Positions 32,001-39,289 of a stretch of DNA of 64,000 bases are shown one piece after another (the stretch's first letter is position 1; the number at the start of each line of letters is the position of its first letter). Where the stretch lies: the NCBI GenBank assembly GCA_037349105.1, contig JAYJMM010000038.1, forward strand, positions 2,826,501 to 2,890,500, written 5' to 3'. Source of the stretch: Limnomonas spitsbergensis (Eukaryota; Chlorophyta; Chlorophyceae; Chlamydomonadales). The notes under the pieces were generated by a model. It was not told the origin of the DNA and did not search any database. It saw only the letters and a list, made by a program, of their open reading frames with translations. A program made the translations under genes and the position numbers.

Positions 32001-32790
32001 AGAGGCGGCACAGGTGAGGGAGGGAGAGGCTCTACAGAGAATGAAAAGGGGGCACAGGTGTGGGTGGGTGAAGAACCACAGAGGAGAGGGATGGGGGCAC
32101 AGGTGTGGGTGGGTGAAGAACCACACAGAAGAGGGATGGGAGCACAGGTGTGTGGTTGGGTGAAGAACCACACAGAAGAGATATGGGGGCACAGGTGTGT
32201 GGTTGGGTGAAGAACCATACAGAAGAGATATGGGGGCACAGGTGTGTGGCTGGGTGAAGAACCACACAGAAGAGATATGGGGGCACAGGTGTGTGGTTGG
32301 GTGAAGAACCACACAGAAGAGATATGGGGGCACAGGTGTGTGGTTGGGTGAAGCAACCCTCCCTACTCAGGTATCTTTGGTTGGCCCTTTTACACAATGC
32401 TTGTCCTTGGTCTGCATCATATATACATATGGCTTTCAGAACCACAGAGAAGAGGGTGGAGCCAAAACCCAACATCACACCCTGCAGGCCGAGGCTGCCG
32501 AACAAGTCGTGACTGTGCACATCGACGTCCAAGCCGGCGCTGCAAGCAAGGAGCTTCCCTTGGCATCACGTCCGGCGGCGAGAGCTCGACGTGGGCGCTG
32601 TGCCCGTGCTATTGGCCTCATGCTGTCCATGACGCGGCGCACCCTGCTGCTGGGGGGCCTGGGTGCGGCTGCTGTGGCCGCCTCTCGCACGCCGAGGGGT
32701 TTGCGCTGGGTGGCGGCCACAGAGGCCAGGCTGGCGGCTGCTGCTGCACGGGTGCAGCAGAGTCGCGCCGGAGGCGGCGCTGCCGCATAG
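23008..32790 (+). CDS. Alanine-rich coiled-coil protein of unknown function (multi-exon, 5' end unresolved)
   Basis: Ten exons keep one frame: 23008-23150, 23787-23880, 23973-24032, 24103-24150, 24475-24711, 26071-26147, 26993-27053, 29738-29872, 30955-32013 and 32488-32790. They sum to 2217 nt, an exact number of codons, ending in TAG. Early exons are Ser/Pro/Gln-rich (QSASLPGYHSPMQK, SPPYPMSPLKLQ). From 26071 on the product is a Glu/Ala/Leu/Arg heptad-like coiled coil (REAEANRLRSEMEAWQLL, MEAEAFQLREQLYMAEAG). The last exon has a short hydrophobic segment, TLLLGGLGAAAVAAS, between basic residues, perhaps a tail anchor. A structural or cytoskeletal protein is possible, but no family is recognised. 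The last six exons are secure; the first four are less so. Confidence 0.7.
23360..23444 (+). repeat. Dispersed repeat (CCCGCTGGGC family), copy 1
   Basis: CCCGCTGGGCCGTGCTGAAC, then GTGGGGCTGGTAG and CCAGCTACCATGCACAGCC. A second copy lies at 55626-55712 with the same order of blocks. Confidence 0.85.
23690..23760. repeat. Decayed copy of the exon at 23787
   Basis: GCACAGATCCGCTGGTGGCT GCAGCTCTCAAAAGCAAGCCTGTCC mirrors the acceptor and start of the exon at 23787 (GCACAGGTCAAGTGGTCGCT), about 95 bp upstream. Confidence 0.8.
24893..25352. repeat. 8-bp tandem array AACACAT(A/G)
   Basis: About 57 copies, differing only at one A/G site. It lies in the intron between coiled-coil exons 24475-24711 and 26071-26147. 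Confidence 0.97.
25381..25444 (+). repeat. Short dispersed repeat GAGCAAACCTG..., copy 1
   Basis: GAGCAAACCTGCACCCTGAC TACGTCA and CATTCCCCAGTTTTGTTTGT are shared with 29893-29956. The ends AGCAAACC and GTTTGTT are weakly inverted, so it may be a tiny MITE. It is followed by three copies of AAGTATACCCGC (25445-25480). Confidence 0.8.
25545..25780. repeat. Duplicated acceptor region of the exon at 26071
   Basis: CCAGCAGGAGTCCACAAAGG at 25695 copies the true acceptor CCAGCAGGAGTCCACGGAGG at 26064. TGGGGTGGGG... GAGGCACTCC occurs at 25559 and 25748. Confidence 0.75.
25831..26022. mobile_element. MITE copy 1, GTAGATTTG/CAAATCTAC family
   Basis: Terminal inverted repeats TGTAGATTTGATTTGCCTTC and GAAGGCAAAGCAAATCTACG enclose about 190 bp without coding capacity. 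Internal blocks AATGCTGCCCTCAGGGC, TTTCTGACTGAAAACTGGCG and TCGACAATC are shared with the copies at 26478 and 34106. Confidence 0.9.
26478..26704. mobile_element. MITE copy 2 with a terminal palindrome
   Basis: Same internal blocks as copy 1, but its right end holds two converging copies of the terminal repeat. 26640-26673 and 26680-26714 form an almost perfect inverted pair around a short TAAAA loop, flanked symmetrically by TATTTTAATACC and GGTATTAAAATA. This suggests a solo terminal repeat or a second element fused at the end. Confidence 0.88.
27078..27115 (+). repeat. tRNA 3'-half-like sequence (SINE remnant)
   Basis: GTGGGTTCGAATCCCATTGG followed by AGTCGCC has a perfect pol III B box and reads like a T-arm plus acceptor stem. 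No D-arm or anticodon arm precedes it. A worn relative, GAATTCCATTGGGGTCGCC, is at 38594. Confidence 0.55.
27478..27518. repeat. Interstitial telomere-like CCCTAAA motifs
   Basis: AACCCTAAACCCTGACCTC and AAACCCTAAACCCTAATCCC lie within the intron between the exons at 26993 and 29738, next to copies of the exon's donor (AAGCAGGTGTACCTGGGCTC). Confidence 0.85.
27741..28920. repeat. 24-bp minisatellite, about 49 copies, with a 432-bp higher-order duplication
   Basis: Unit AACATGGGACTGGCTGTAAG CCTC. Rare variants recur exactly 432 bp (18 units) apart: GCCTTAACATGG at 28071 and 28503, and AACGTGGGAATGG at 28389 and 28821. The unit length keeps frames open: plus strand NMGLAVSL and minus strand MLRLTASP or HVEAYSQS repeats. 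It is placed in an intron because splicing from 27053 to 29738 keeps phase. Confidence 0.95.
29116..29225 (+). repeat. Dispersed repeat (CAACCACCCACA family), copy 1
   Basis: CAACCACCCACAGCCTTTTG, CGAAAGGGCCAGGCAGAGC and AAACCGGGGAGAAACCAGAAAACG match 38355-38435 at about 75-80% by eye. Confidence 0.75.
29400..29735. repeat. About 105-bp repeats leading into the exon at 29738
   Basis: Three units share GCCCTGCTGGACACC, GGTCTGGCACACACTGAAT and GAATCCGTGATT. The last runs into the true acceptor (GCCTTGCTGGTTTCCAG), so the unit was built from the acceptor side. Confidence 0.8.
29893..29956 (+). repeat. Short dispersed repeat GAGCAAACCTG..., copy 2
   Basis: Matches 25381-25444. It starts 20 bp downstream of the donor of the exon ending at 29872. 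Confidence 0.8.
30764..30805. repeat. Decayed copy of the 30955 acceptor junction
   Basis: CCCCCAGCCTGCAATCCACAGGAGTCGCAGGCC lies about 190 bp before the real acceptor CCGGCCTGCATTCCCCAGGAGTCGCAGGCC, so intron and first exon bases were copied together. Confidence 0.85.
30955..32013 (+). CDS. Large coiled-coil exon with internal in-frame repeats
   Basis: 353 codons, phase 0 at both ends, opening ESQAAGREAASARVEAAGR. Residues encoded at about 31500-31760 form four or five 15-21-residue repeats of the type AEANAAASDTAADTAKDM, AEAKATASDAAAEVAKEM and ASDATAETTKEM, made by tandem duplication of about 45-63 bp. A later pair, VVRVQLGRFP and GVRMQLGLSG, is also duplicated. The donor is CAG|GTGAGG. 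Confidence 0.85.
32020..32355. repeat. About 47-bp repeats of the 32013 donor junction
   Basis: Seven units contain GGGGGCACAGGTGTGTGG, TTGGGTGAAGAACC and ACACAGAAGAG. GGCACAG|GTGAGG at 32007 is the true donor, and the GCACAG|GTGTGG in each unit is a decoy copy of it. Confidence 0.9.
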
Positions 32791-33790
32791 GGGCTGCCTC
32801 AAGCAGGCGACCCGGCGACACCCGCACGTGGCTGCTTGGGATGAGGGAGTCAAGGCTGCGGGGCCGAGGATCTTGAGAGATTCATGTATGATGCTGGCTG
32901 GCTGCAGCGGGGCCGCACGGGAAGCAACCTCTGCCCCCCGTTGTAGTTGTGACACGAGCGAGGGCCTAGTTGGCATGTGCGGTTGGCGATGAGGGAGTTG
33001 CGGCTGCTGCCGTACAGGTGGAAGGGAATGCGACCTGTGAGGGTCGAGAGCACAATGCTGACCTGGCAGCCGCCATGGAGCCCCAACGTGCATGGTGACT
33101 AGAGCCCTGGGACCCCAATAGCAAGCTTGAGGAGAGCTCAGGGTTTGGGGTTCATCCAAAACCATTGAGCTACCGTAGCACATCCCCCCTAGCCGCTTGA
33201 GAGAGGATTAGACGATGTCTTGGTCAGGCGGCTGGGCATGGGGTCTGATCTACAGTTGTTTTGAGGTTCTCTTGCAGATTTACCAAAACGGAAGTTTTTT
33301 TTGATGCTGGAAAGGCTGCAGTGGCGGGTGGTGAGTTAGTTGGATCAGTTGGATACATTGGCCCAGTGTTGGATGTTTCTGCGTTGAACGTTGGAATCCT
33401 CCTCTTAAGTTTTTCCCTCTCTCTCTCCGCCTTAAAAGGAAGTACAACATGAAAAGCTGTTGTGTGCCTTTATTTTGCTTGGCCTTATCAAAGTTTGAGG
33501 CTGGCCACCCTACCATTACCCTACCCCAGAAATCTGAGGTACAATACGATTTAAGCAGCCCAAAAGCCTGTGTAGGCCTCTCCGTCGCCTGCTCAGAGAC
33601 CCCCACACCTGGCATCCATACCATGTCCATAATTCAAATGCTTGATGTACCCTGCCTCCATGCCAGACCACATGGAGCCATGCTGAGCGGGTACAAACCT
33701 CTTTCTTTCTATTAGCAGGCCGACATGAACACCACACCATGTGCGTGTACATATTGACATTTATCGATACAAGATTATCAGCTCTTTAGT
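32791..33790. other. 3' flank of the coiled-coil gene, no recognised gene
   Basis: Presumed 3' UTR and intergenic sequence. CAGCCCCGC... blocks near 32830-32940 retain some codon-like character but hold stops in the coding frame. Short ORFs here (for example 33449-33715) match nothing recognisable. Confidence 0.4.
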
Positions 33791-33849
33791 TAGGCCCCCA
33801 CGCGGCCGAGCCTTATTTGAGCAGGGCCCAGAGTTGTCACGTCATTGAC
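33791..33849 (+). repeat. CGGCCGAG family repeat, copy 3
   Basis: GGCCCCCACGCGGCCGAGCC, GAGCAGGGCCCAGAGTTGTC and ACGTCATTGAC. Confidence 0.85.
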
Positions 33850-34105
33850 AAGGTTATTAGCATGTTGGTGACTAGCGGTGTCCGCGTCGCCGAGTCCCTC
33901 CCTACTCTGGTATCTTTGGTTTGCTCTTTTCGACAGCGTCTCTTCCTTGGTTGCCATCATTTGACTTTTGTAACTCGTTTCCAAGTCTTCTGTCTCCGAT
34001 GTCCCTCTGTCTCAATAGTTTGTATTTATATTTCCTGTGGATGGGAACAACGTGCTTTAAGTGATACCTTGTTTTATGGTGGCCTTTTATGTGTGAAGAA
34101 GCTTG

Positions 34106-34290
34106 CCGTAAATTTGATCTCTCGGATATGAACAAAAGATTCGTTTTCATGCTGCCCTCATAGCAAATAATCGACCAAAACTCTTAATTTCTGACTGAAA
34201 ACTGGCGTCGACAATCGATCATTAGTGAAGTCAAGAATTCCTCGACCCCAAACATCGTTAATTTTGAGGGAAGGCAAAGCAATTCTACAG
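34106..34290. mobile_element. MITE copy 3, GTAGATTTG/CAAATCTAC family
   Basis: Starts CCGTAAATTTGATCT and ends GAGGGAAGGCAAAGCAATTC TACAG. It shares ATGCTGCCCTCA, TTTCTGACTGAAAACTGGCG and TCGACAATC with copies 1 and 2. Confidence 0.88.
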
Positions 34291-34533
34291 TATGCGTCAT
34301 ATAAAATGTTCAGATACCAATATAGGAAGATCTTCATGTCAACTCGAAATTGTCTCTGATCTTGCTGCGTTTGAAAAGCATTTATCAGATCTAAGCAGGA
34401 AAGAAAGTGACAGTCCTCATTGGCAATGCCAGGGGGTGACTGAATTGCTGGACATCTCATCTTCCTATTTTTTAATAATGGCTGGTCTCAACCTTGGCTG
34501 CATTGGCAGGTGTTGAGTTGGATACGTTGGCCC

Positions 34534-34568
34534 AGTCAATGACGTTACACCTCTGGGCCCTGCTCAAC
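34534..34568 (-). repeat. CGGCCGAG family repeat, partial inverted copy
   Basis: GTCAATGACGTTACACCTCT GGGCCCTGCTCAA is the reverse complement of the family's 3' half; the CGGCCGAG half is missing. Confidence 0.8.
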
Positions 34569-34737
34569 TTTTGCAACGAACAACAGGAAGTCCTCAAATA
34601 AATCCAATCTGAATTTAAGCTCCGTCCCATTACCATGTTTGTGGGGTGAGGCAGACACCTATAATAATTTAGGTGTGCATCAGACCAGGCGCTGGGAGTG
34701 CACTATTGGGACCACGGAGAATGGGAGCTAAACCTCG

Positions 34738-34837
34738 ACTGGCCTCACCCACCCCCACGGTGACTGGCCTGTGGCTGGTGCCCGACTGGCCTCACCCACC
34801 CCCACGGTGACTGGCCTGTGGCTGGTGCCCGTACCAG
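34738..34837. repeat. 50-bp perfect tandem duplication
   Basis: GACTGGCCTCACCCACCCCC, ACGGTGACTGGCCTGTGGCT and GGTGCCC occur twice in a row. Confidence 0.92.
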
Positions 34838-35084
34838 CCAGGCTTGCCGCACTGGCCTGTCACGCCATAGGCCGTGATGCTGCTGAAGCGAACCTTAGAT
34901 GTGGAGTTTTACTTGTACAGTCCAGCGGGACTGGACATGTATGCAGGGGACAGGTGCCCAGGAACCAAATTAAACTAGGACAGTGAGCGAAAAACAGTGC
35001 CCTCCTGCTGAAGCACACTATTAGTAACAATTTTGTTTCCGATTGTGAGCCAATAAATAAAGCGGGTGAGACTTCAACCGACAG

Positions 35085-35232
35085 AACCCTGAAGGTACTG
35101 GCAAACGATCCACACCTCTGAAGGTACTAGCAAAAGACTTCAACCACTGAAGGTACTAGCAAAATAGCCACAGACCACTTAAGGCACTAGCAACAGAACC
35201 ACGGACCATTGAAGGTACTAGCGAGAGAACAG
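35085..35232. repeat. About 36-bp degenerate repeat, five copies
   Basis: CTGAAGGTACTAGCAAAA-type blocks alternate with CCACAGACCA-type blocks. Confidence 0.75.
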
Positions 35233-35530
35233 ACACAAATAGCCAGACCTTGAGTTTCCTTAAGCCAGCTTGGCTTCCAGTAACCCACAGAGATTCATCT
35301 TACGCCTTTCTTGCAGAAACCAGCGACGGGGGGGCAAAAAAAATGTCAAACACCCCATCATAAAACAAATGTGAAACGACCCATGGCTACCCCCCCCCCG
35401 CCTCCGGAACCTAATAAGACCTTGATTTCTCAGTCAAAAATCAAAATTTCAGGGAGGGAGCGGGGTCAATTTCAATCAGTTCGTCAGTGCGCTTCTACTG
35501 GTGTAGATAAATGTACATGGTTCACAAATG

Positions 35531-36962
35531 TCAAGTGGTGAAACAAAAGAATATACCATTGCTCTTGCTACCACCTGCCAGATACCTTTCCACGCTAGAG
35601 ACCATGAGGCTCCAGAAACTAGAGGACTCTCGCACGAGTGGCAGCAAACTAGAATCTAACTTGAGCGTGCTGACTTGCTGCTTCAGAAGCTTGGTCTTCT
35701 GCTTCTTGGGGAGCTCCTTGCCCATCACCCCCTCAAACTCCTCAGCACTGATGGCATATCTCGTCACATCTGCCTCCGTCAGCTCCTGACCAGGGTAGGC
35801 TGACTCCATGTGATGTAGGAAGTGATAGCTCCACCCATAAGGGCGGACGGTGCCCGCAACGCTCCTGCAGATGGTTCAAGCCACTGGTCTGTTGGTGCAA
35901 GGATTATTGGCAGAACCCCTCTCAGCAGCTGCATATGAATTCTTGTACGTCATGGGGCAGCGGGACTCGACTGCTAGCGTGCTGCTGGTAGAGCCTTTGC
36001 CCAACTCCGTTTTGCACAGGCCTGATGTTCTGTCGTCACACACAATGCCACAGAAGCCGCATGCCTCAGCACCACTTGGCTCCAAGCTACACGCTGCTCC
36101 ACATTGGCGCAGCAAGATGTGCGCTCCGACGTGCAGTCGCATAGCTGATAGCTTGATTATCTTCCCACAGCCATGCACCTGCCACCTTGCACACAGTCGG
36201 CACATCCCCAGCTATTGGTGGTCCATATTCTTGCTGAAGATCCTCCAACTCTTGGGGGGCGTCATTGCAAAATGGCCAGGGCTTGGCATCATCGCCTCTG
36301 TACGGGAACTCAGCTGACATGCTCAAGCTGTGGCTAGAAGCTGATGGAAGCTGACCAGGGACCCCCACCTGTTGGGCTAGCATGCAGCTGGAGATGACGT
36401 CAAGGGTCGACCCCTCACACGTCGCAATGATACCCGGAGAAGGGGAGGCTGACATTTCAAAGGGGATGGCCCTGTGGGCTGGCACCTTGAGCATAACACC
36501 GACTTTCCCACCCCAAGCCAAGGACGCTGCTGATCCATCAGCCTCACTCCCTCTAGAGTACGTCAAGTGCATTAGCACCCCTGTCACTACAGCTGCCTCC
36601 ATCATCAGCTGCTCCGGTGTCAACTCGCCCACGCTGTACATGCCCCCCTTGGCAGTAGGGGCCTGGAGCATATCTGCTCTGAGCACGGCCAGGGCTGACA
36701 CACCGTTGCATGCTAGAGCGAGAGGCTCTACGGCAGCCGCATGCTCGATAGCAGAAGCAGCAGCCGGAGCAAGAGCTGAAGGAGTAGCAGAGGTAGAAGA
36801 GGGGTATAATGATGTGATTGTGCGCTGTCGCTTCGTCGAGTTCTCCTTGGCCAGCCTCTCAGCTCCTCTCTTGCACTCTTTCCCCTGTTGGTGATTTCTT
36901 AGGGCCACTGGGTTGTATGTGAATTTTAAGACCTTCAAACAATGCTCACAGCAGGTTGTCAT
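35531..36962 (-). pseudogene. Disabled zinc-finger protein gene, probably transposon-derived
   Basis: Starting at ATG 36960-36962, the N-terminus has CEHCLKVLKF...NHQQGKEC, a C2HC/BED-like finger. A long Ala/Ser-rich middle follows, ending near EYGPPIAG. The frame then shifts at a run of four G (plus 36206-36209): the next block, CRLCARW...SAMRLHVGAHIL...ACGFCG, reads in another frame. After NNPCTNRPVA a TGA (35876-35878) stands where a Cys codon is expected, and the frame continues TICRSVAGTVRPYGWSYHF, then GQELTEADVTRYAISAEEFE to a stop near 35531. MR.HV..HIL with CGFCG resembles finger modules of transposon-linked proteins in green algae (from memory). No transposase core is visible. Two disablements make it a pseudogene unless RNA shows splicing around them. 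Confidence 0.6.
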
Positions 36963-37445
36963 TGCTTAATTAATAGTAACTACCAATGCAGGTACATCGT
37001 GCGAGTCCATAATGGGTGTACGCACAACGGTGCATGTGGTTCCGGAGCCATGACACCCCCCCATGTCAAAATTGCATGCCAAGAGGGGTCTGGCATTCTG
37101 TGTGGGATTTTTTATGATGCATATCTGTAACAAATGACAGTGGGAATGCAGCGCTGTAGCTATCGTCTCAATCTGATGTTTAAAAAAAAAGATGAAAACA
37201 AATCCAAAAATGCCTTTTTCTTTTTACCCCCCTCCCCCCCCCACTTTGCCCCTCGGTATCTCCCAGCCCCCTGGGCCAAAAACAATTTGAGACCAGATAT
37301 GGAAAGCTCTCGTCAAGCTCTACAACTTAAGATGATGGGGTGTATTCAGCTTGTTTTTGCCCCCCCCTCGGAAACCAGCACCACAAAAACCATATCGCCC
37401 CCCCCCCTCTTCCTTTTAGTTTCTTCTTTTCTCCCTGCTGAACAG
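36963..37445. other. Region without recognised genes
   Basis: Poly-C and poly-A/T tracts (37228-37245, 37372-37405). The final 40 bp (CTTCCTTTTAGTTTCTTCTT TTCTCCC) is the polypyrimidine part that precedes CGGCCGAG repeats. Confidence 0.45.
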
Positions 37446-37499
37446 TTGGGCGCCTACGCGGCCGAGCTTTGAGCGGGCCCAGAGGTGTAACGTTTTTGA
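37446..37499 (+). repeat. CGGCCGAG family repeat, copy 5
   Basis: GGGCGCCTACGCGGCCGAGC, TTTGAGCGGGCCCAGAGGTG and TAACGTTTTTGAC, followed by an imperfect second GGTGTTACGTTTTTAACCTG. Confidence 0.87.
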
Positions 37500-37699
37500 C
37501 CTGGAGAGCCAGGTGTTACGTTTTTAACCTGAAGAGACGTGGTAGACATCGTTGAGGCGTAGACGTGTTTCTGAGGCTGGAACTTCCTTTACCTTAATTT
37601 GCCAGCCTTTTGTCTGTCCCTTCACTTTATTTCCCACTTGTCCTCCCTTTTCCTGCCCCCTGGTGTTCGTTTTGTTCTTTCCTCCCAACCCTTTAGATA

Positions 37700-37862
37700 G
37701 GCGCTCACGCGGCCGAGCCTTTTCGAGCAGGACCCAGAGATGTCACGGCATTGACCTGGAGAGAGCCAGGAGCTCTGGAGAGAGCCGGACAGCTCCCAAG
37801 AAAACAGTCGATGACATTACACCTCTGGGCCCTGCTCAAAAAGGCTCGGCCGCGTGGGCGCC
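37700..37862. mobile_element. Inverted pair of CGGCCGAG repeats (foldback)
   Basis: A plus copy at 37700-37755 and a minus copy at 37807-37862 face each other across a 51-bp spacer (CTGGAGAGAGCC...CAAGAAAACA). Arms of about 56 bp pair over GGCGCCCACGCGGCCGAGCC-type sequence. The pair may be the two ends of one short element or two insertions. Confidence 0.8.
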
Positions 37863-38217
37863 AAACTGTCTCGTTGAAAGAAGATAAAGTTAAGGGAGGA
37901 GGCCAGGAGCGAAAGAAGGAGAAGAACATTAAGGAGAGAGAAATACCCCCCCAAAAGGAAAAGGCAGCCCGACGAATCCCTACCCCTGTTAAGTCAGTTC
38001 CCCAGGAATCTAAATCAAAGCAACAAAACTAGGCCTCAACAAAGCATACGACGTCCTCAACAAAATTCAGAGCCTCCCAAGAAAACAGTACAAGTTTGAA
38101 AGCATCCGCACTTCTGAATTCAGTGAAGTGACAAGAAGTCAAGAACCCGAGGAAGAAACTCCTGGAGCGCTTATACATGCGGTACACCTTAACATCATGA
38201 CAAACAGATGTCAACAA

Positions 38218-38302
38218 CGGTAACGGTGCGGATGTGGCTTCGGCCCAGGCTGCGCTGTTATCTTAACTCTCACGCCTCCCACGTGGCGTAGCTTATTTTC
38301 TT
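38218..38302 (+). repeat. Dispersed repeat (GGTAACGGYGCGGATGTG family), copy 1
   Basis: GGTAACGGTGCGGATGTGGC, CCCAGGCTGCGCTGT, CTCTCACGCCTCCCACGTGG and CGTAGCTTATTTTCTTTTTT. The other copies are at 59152-59238 and 63175-63262. Confidence 0.88.
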
Positions 38303-38354
38303 TTTTCAAAAGTCAACAGGAACTGTGGTCAAGACCAGTTGTTAAAACGCTAAT

Positions 38355-38435
38355 GCAACCACCCACAACCTATTTCGAAAGGGCCTGGCGTAGCGAACCA
38401 GGGGGAGACCATCAGACCACCAAAACGGAAACCGA
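38355..38435 (+). repeat. Dispersed repeat (CAACCACCCACA family), copy 2
   Basis: CAACCACCCACAACCTATTT, CGAAAGGGCCTGGCGTAGC and GAACCAGGGGGAGACC, matching 29116-29225. Confidence 0.75.
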
Positions 38436-39289
38436 AACAGACCACAGAATCTGCCCATCCTTCAACTCCAGACCTTCAACATCAGTTCTTCCACCCTTGA
38501 CCCGTCTCCGCCCGCCACCTATCCCTCGCCGCCCAGTACTGCGCATCATCGACAAGCGAACTTCCAACCCGTAGGAAGAAGTCCATGGGCATGAATTCCA
38601 TTGGGGTCGCCACATATCTGCACATGCAACTTTGGAGTTGTGCCAAATCCAAGCGTCCGTCTTGTTGGGTGACCTGAGCAGGGGGCGAGGTTCACGAAAT
38701 GACAAAACAATGCAAGCATATGTTTGTGTACCGGTTTCTATTTATTTATTAAAATAACGATGTCCCACCTCAGGTCCCTACTCAGTGCCCCCCCCCCCCC
38801 CCAAACAGGCGTTTGATCCAAGTAAAGAGCAAGATAATGAACGAAATAACGGCCGAACACCCATGAGCGTACGCTGCGGCACGACACGGCACAGGTTTTA
38901 GCCCATCGTACTTGCAAGATAGCAAAACATGCCGCATGATATGGCACAGATTTTGCCGGACTGTCCCATCATGGTCGCACTATGCTGTCCCTCCCCCTGA
39001 CAGGCACTTACATCATCCGGTTGGGAAAGGCAAAAAGGAGAACATAACAGGGGGTGGGAGAGAAGTGCTCCTATTCTATTATTTTTTACTCAATGGGAGG
39101 AAAAAGCTAATTGGCTGACCTCCGGCCCCTTCCTGCCTTCAACTTTGAAACCATAATACTGCCCTCCTTTGGTAGCATACTACGGCTGAACCTGTGCCAA
39201 ACCGTGATGCATCGTGCCGTTTTGTGCCTTAACCCTATACTCTTATCCCCAACCCGTAGGAACCTATCACACACATGATGACACAATTT
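38436..39289. other. Region without recognised genes before the satellite
   Basis: Holds GAATTCCATTGGGGTCGCC (a worn tRNA-tail-like block at 38594), a 14-bp C run at 38790 and TATTCTATTATTTTTTACTC. No coding chain was recognised. Confidence 0.4.

Noticed and set aside
33449..33715. 88-residue plus ORF near the CGGCCGAG repeats
   Set aside because: No motif, no splice context and no similarity recognised; its length is within chance for this composition.
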